From NCBI GenBank assembly GCA_003599415.1, contig QZKB01000019.1, positions 49,830 to 113,829 of the forward strand: a stretch of DNA of 64,000 nucleotides. The letters run 5' to 3'. The position numbers were made by a program, and so were the translations under genes. The notes beneath the pieces were generated by a model. It saw only the letters and a list, made by a program, of their open reading frames with translations. It was not told the origin of the DNA and did no database searches. Origin of the DNA: Ignavibacteriales bacterium (GTDB taxonomy: Bacteria; Bacteroidota; Ignavibacteria; Ignavibacteriales; SURF-24). Numbering within the stretch: the stretch's first letter is position 1; every line of letters begins with the position of its first letter. Shown here piece after piece: positions 61,535 to 64,000 of the stretch.

Positions 61535-62515
61535 ATGGTTGCAGGGAGTGTAATAATAAATAAACGGCAGCCAAAGTTATTAGATTTGGTAAGGAATACG
61601 CTTAGATCTAACCACTATAGTATAAAGACTGAAGAAAGCTATATAGCATGGATAAAGAGATTTATATTATTCAACAATAAAAATCATCCCGATAATTTAG
61701 GGTCAGAAGCAATACGTAATTATTTAAACTTCCTGGCAATAGAAAAACATGTAAGTTCATCAACGTTAAATCAAGCTTTGCAGGGAATTCTATATTTATA
61801 TAAGAATGTACTAAATAAAGATATTGGCTGGATTGATGGTATAAAACATATTACAAGAATAAAACATTTACCCGTAGTGTTTTCTAAAAAAGAAGTAAAT
61901 AAAATATTTGAAAATCTTGAGGGAATACCAAAACTGGTTATTTCATTATTATATGGGAGCGGATTAAGGTTATCAGAGGCGCTAAGTTTAAGGATTAAGG
62001 ACATTGATTTTGATTATAAACAAATAATTGTAAGAGATGGAAAGGGCGAAAAGGACAGACACACAATACTCCCAATTACTTTATTGAATGAATTCAAGAA
62101 ACACCTTAATGATGTTTATTTACAACATAAGAAGGATTTAAAGAATGGTAAGGGCGAGACAATACTACCTTATGCTTTAGTAAGAAAATATCCGAATGCA
62201 GGGAAAGAATTTGGTTGGCAATATGCATTTCCGGCTGATAAGTTTATAAAAGATAAAGAAAGCGGACTTGTTTTTAGATGGCATATACATGAAAGTACCA
62301 TACAGAGAGCGGTAAAGGATGCGATTAAAAAAGCAGGAATAACCAAGCAAGGAAGTCCTCATACATTTCGACATTCGTTTGCCACTCATCTTCTGGAAAA
62401 CGGGTATGATATAAGAACAATCCAGGAGTTATTGGGTCATCAATCAGTTAAAACAACTATGATTTACACTCACGTTTTAAATAAAGGTATTGGAGTAAAG
62501 AGTCCATTAGACTGA
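61535..62515 (+). CDS. intI: Integron integrase (IntI-type tyrosine recombinase)
   Basis: 326 residues. SAM-like N-terminal DNA-binding domain (LLDLVRNTLRSNHYSIKTEESYIAWIKRFI). Catalytic domain residues: R145 (GSGLRLSEAL), H277 and R279 (SPHTFRHSFATHLL), H302 (LLGHQSVKTT), nucleophile Y311 (MIYTHV). The stretch ~205-262 (LPYALVRKYPNAGKEFGWQYAFP...RWHIHESTIQRAVKDAI) is the additional domain found in integron integrases but not in XerC/D. The end GIGVKSPLD is also IntI-like. It recombines attC x attI to insert cassettes. It is oriented TOWARDS the cassette, unlike most integrons, where intI is divergent. Confidence 0.93.
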   Translation: MVAGSVIINKRQPKLLDLVRNTLRSNHYSIKTEESYIAWIKRFILFNNKNHPDNLGSEAIRNYLNFLAIEKHVSSSTLNQALQGILYLYKNVLNKDIGWIDGIKHITRIKHLPVVFSKKEVNKIFENLEGIPKLVISLLYGSGLRLSEALSLRIKDIDFDYKQIIVRDGKGEKDRHTILPITLLNEFKKHLNDVYLQHKKDLKNGKGETILPYALVRKYPNAGKEFGWQYAFPADKFIKDKESGLVFRWHIHESTIQRAVKDAIKKAGITKQGSPHTFRHSFATHLLENGYDIRTIQELLGHQSVKTTMIYTHVLNKGIGVKSPLD

Positions 62516-62534
62516 AGCAGGATAGAATATATAT

Positions 62535-62639
62535 ATGCACGACCTATTTTTAAATATTGAGAATTCAGAAGAAAACAAAAATATATGGAACGCATATATG
62601 CAAGCTGCTGCATATATAAATTCCAAAGGTTATAAATAA
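62535..62639 (+). CDS. Possible 34-residue peptide between intI and the cassette
   Basis: ATG 62535 to TAA 62637-62639 encodes a short peptide starting MHDLFLNIENSEENK and ending AAAYINSKGYK. Composition is plausible for a protein, but there is no ribosome binding site and the segment also contains the repeats expected of an attI region. Treated as doubtful. Confidence 0.25.
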   Translation: MHDLFLNIENSEENKNIWNAYMQAAAYINSKGYK

Positions 62640-62663
62640 TTGCAGCATAAGTAATAGTTATAC
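62592..62663. other. Candidate attI recombination site
   Basis: GTTATAC at 62657-62663 fits the GTTRRRY-like core where cassettes are joined and is the reverse complement of the R'' box GTATAAC (63778-63784) of the downstream attC. GCATATAT direct repeats at 62592-62599 and 62610-62617 could be accessory integrase-binding sites. The cassette starts here and its ATG follows 11 bases after the core. Confidence 0.65.
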
Positions 62664-62673
62664 GTTATCTAAT

Positions 62674-63783
62674 ATGAATAAACGATATCAAGTATTTGTC
62701 AGTTCAACGTATCAAGATTTGATTCTTGAACGAAATGAAGTAATGAAAGCACTACTAGAATTAGATTGCATTCCGTGTGGTATGGAGTATTTCCCAGCCG
62801 CCAATGAAGATCAGTGGAGCTATATCAAAAAGCTAATTGAAGAATGTGATTATTATATAGTTATCACTGCTGGTAAGTATGGTTCACAAGACGAACTTGG
62901 TATTAGCTATACACAGAAAGAATATGAGTACGCTATTGAAAAAGGTATTCCAGTTATAGGATTTCTACATAACAACATCAATAAACTATCCTTAGAAAAA
63001 TCAGAAACTGACGTTGATACAAAAAAGAAACTCGATGAATTTCATAAACTAGTGAAATGTAAATTGTGTCGTTTTTGGGAATCCCCAGAAGAATTGGGCT
63101 CTGTTGTAAGTCGAAGTTTGACGCAAGAAATAAAAAGAAATCCCAGAATCGGATGGATTAAAGCCGATAGAGTATTATCGGAAAACGCGGCTGAAGAAAT
63201 TTTACTTCTTAAAAAGAAAAATGAAGAATTGTCCAAAGATTTAGAATTGGCTCTACTTAGACCACCACAAACATCACAAGGGTTAGCTCAAGGTGAAGAT
63301 ATATTTGAATTCACTGTTGATGTATTTATAAATTATAGAATCGAAAGCTCATATTGGAATAAAGAGCAAGAAATTGGACAATACAGAGTTCAGCTTTCTT
63401 GGAATGATATTTTTATCAATTCAACCTCAAAGCTATTAAATGAGAAACGTGAATCTAGTTTTAAAACATATGTTAACCAGATGCCGAAGGTATTTGAATA
63501 TTTGTCAAAAGATGTATACAAAAAGATTAATGAATTTGAGAAAAGGATTGAAACTGATTTAAAGAAAAATCCAAAATCAGAAAAGATTCAGATTATGGAC
63601 GAATTCAAATACAAGATAAAAGAAGAAGATTTTCAAACAATCAAAATACAGTTGATTGCTTTAGGATTATTAGAATTATCTAAAGATAAAAGTGAGAAAG
63701 GTTCTGTAATAAGTTTAATTAAAATATCACCTTACGGTGAAAAAAAACTTATTCAATTAAAAGCAGTAAAAAGTAACGTATAA
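62674..63783 (+). CDS. DUF4062-domain protein, integron cassette gene
   Basis: 369 residues. DUF4062 at ~4-100: YQVFVSSTYQDLILERNEVMKALLELDCIPCGMEYFPA, then CDYYIVITAGKYGS, YTQKEYEYAIEKGIPVIGFLH. This Rossmann/TIR-like module is common at the front of defence-associated proteins. A coiled coil follows (~168-195), then an unrecognised C-terminal region ending in a winged-helix-like segment (EEDFQTIKIQLIALGLLEL...ISLIKISPYGEKKL). Its boundaries (start just after GTTATAC, stop codon inside the R'' box) are those of a classical cassette. It appears more AT-rich than the flanking chromosome. A phage-defence or nucleotide-signalling role is inference. Confidence 0.85.
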   Translation: MNKRYQVFVSSTYQDLILERNEVMKALLELDCIPCGMEYFPAANEDQWSYIKKLIEECDYYIVITAGKYGSQDELGISYTQKEYEYAIEKGIPVIGFLHNNINKLSLEKSETDVDTKKKLDEFHKLVKCKLCRFWESPEELGSVVSRSLTQEIKRNPRIGWIKADRVLSENAAEEILLLKKKNEELSKDLELALLRPPQTSQGLAQGEDIFEFTVDVFINYRIESSYWNKEQEIGQYRVQLSWNDIFINSTSKLLNEKRESSFKTYVNQMPKVFEYLSKDVYKKINEFEKRIETDLKKNPKSEKIQIMDEFKYKIKEEDFQTIKIQLIALGLLELSKDKSEKGSVISLIKISPYGEKKLIQLKAVKSNV

Positions 63784-64000
63784 CAAGCAAATCAACCGGA
63801 CGCCATTTTTCAATTTGGCATTTGTGGTGTTCTTATGTTTAGTGAAATTAACTACATTGTTTTCAGCAGTGTACAAATAAATTAAATTGTTGCAACCGGC
63901 TTGTTTGGTTGAATTTACAAACCGGTTGCTAAATTATTGGCGTTGTCTTTCTAATCGGCATTCTTGTTATGGGGCGCCGGTTATTTGCAGCGCCGTTATA
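63778..64000 (+). other. attC recombination site of the cassette (last base outside window)
   Basis: R'' = GTATAAC (63778-63784), overlapping the stop codon; R' = GTTATA at 63995-64000 and presumably one more base. The inner arms pair as GCAAAT-(C)-AACCGG-(A)-CGCC (63787-63804) with GGCG-CCGG-TT-ATTTGC (63973-63988), leaving C63793 and A63800 unpaired, 7 apart. On the bottom strand these are G and T, the identities of the conserved extrahelical bases of attC sites. The ~168-base centre is longer than usual and holds a second inverted repeat, GCAACCGG-N22-CCGGTTGC (63892-63929). Confidence 0.82.

Noticed and set aside
61535..62515. XerC/XerD or phage integrase
   Set aside because: The insertion between the first catalytic Arg and the HxxR box, and the C-terminal GVKSPLD, are IntI-specific, and a cassette with attC follows directly.
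63778..63946. Shorter attC ending at GGCGTTGTC
   Set aside because: CAACCGG could pair with CCGGTTG at 63922-63928, but the end box GTTGTCT does not match the GTTATAC boundary and no bases would be left unpaired; the full-length pairing explains more.

Overview
The window looks like a chromosomal stretch from a low-GC member of the Ignavibacteria / Bacteroidota-Chlorobi group. This is inferred from a Por-type (T9SS-like) C-terminal sorting tail with an NYPNPFN motif (22738-24042), many signal-peptide and lipobox proteins typical of the group, an RprX/RprY-like two-component pair, Gld/Nos-type ABC-2 permeases, and a class I FbaB-type aldolase. No ribosomal RNA is present, so the assignment rests on protein families only.

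Layout. 1-4.4 kb: 5' part of an M16 peptidase, a PAS histidine kinase, 5-formyl-THF cyclo-ligase and a PspC-type membrane pair. 4.4-8 kb: an ECF sigma / anti-sigma pair, then a lipoprotein and a beta-barrel protein. 8-15 kb: alaS between two repeat-filled gaps, a URO-D family protein, an L,D-transpeptidase-like secreted protein, a HEAT-repeat protein and tRNA-Lys(CTT). 15-24 kb: an Ntn-hydrolase/M1-like fusion with a dipeptidase, then reductases, DinB and a secreted beta-propeller. 24-27 kb: three genes for peptidoglycan hydrolysis (amidase, membrane coiled-coil protein, GH19-type endolysin). 27-30.5 kb: one giant glycosyltransferase-methyltransferase-deacetylase. 30.6-39.3 kb: a two-component system divergent from a PDZ/NEW3/ABC-2 transport operon, with OmpR-type phased boxes between them. 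39-42 kb: metallopeptidase, GroES-like protein, methyltransferase. 42.3-50.4 kb: a TetR-controlled YbhGFSR-like efflux operon interrupted by a RAYT transposase embedded in two clusters of REP palindromes. 50.6-60.6 kb: mixed housekeeping (aldolase, cytochrome c, ferredoxin, DinB, DUF2752, TM2, amidase, ICMT-like). 60.6-64 kb: a repeat-rich gap followed by an integron.

The most notable system is the right-hand end. It holds an integron integrase (with the IntI-specific insertion) transcribed in the SAME direction as its cassette, a cassette boundary GTTATAC at 62657, a DUF4062 cassette gene, and a long attC whose arms leave exactly a C and an A unpaired, 7 nt apart, as in classical attC sites. 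This matches the rare 'reverse integron' layout. Three other non-coding observations deserve attention: degenerate repeat arrays phased at 11 bp in four places, the REP/RAYT block that supplies the leader and ribosome binding site of an ABC transporter gene, and doubled operator-like sites for the TetR and OmpR-family regulators.
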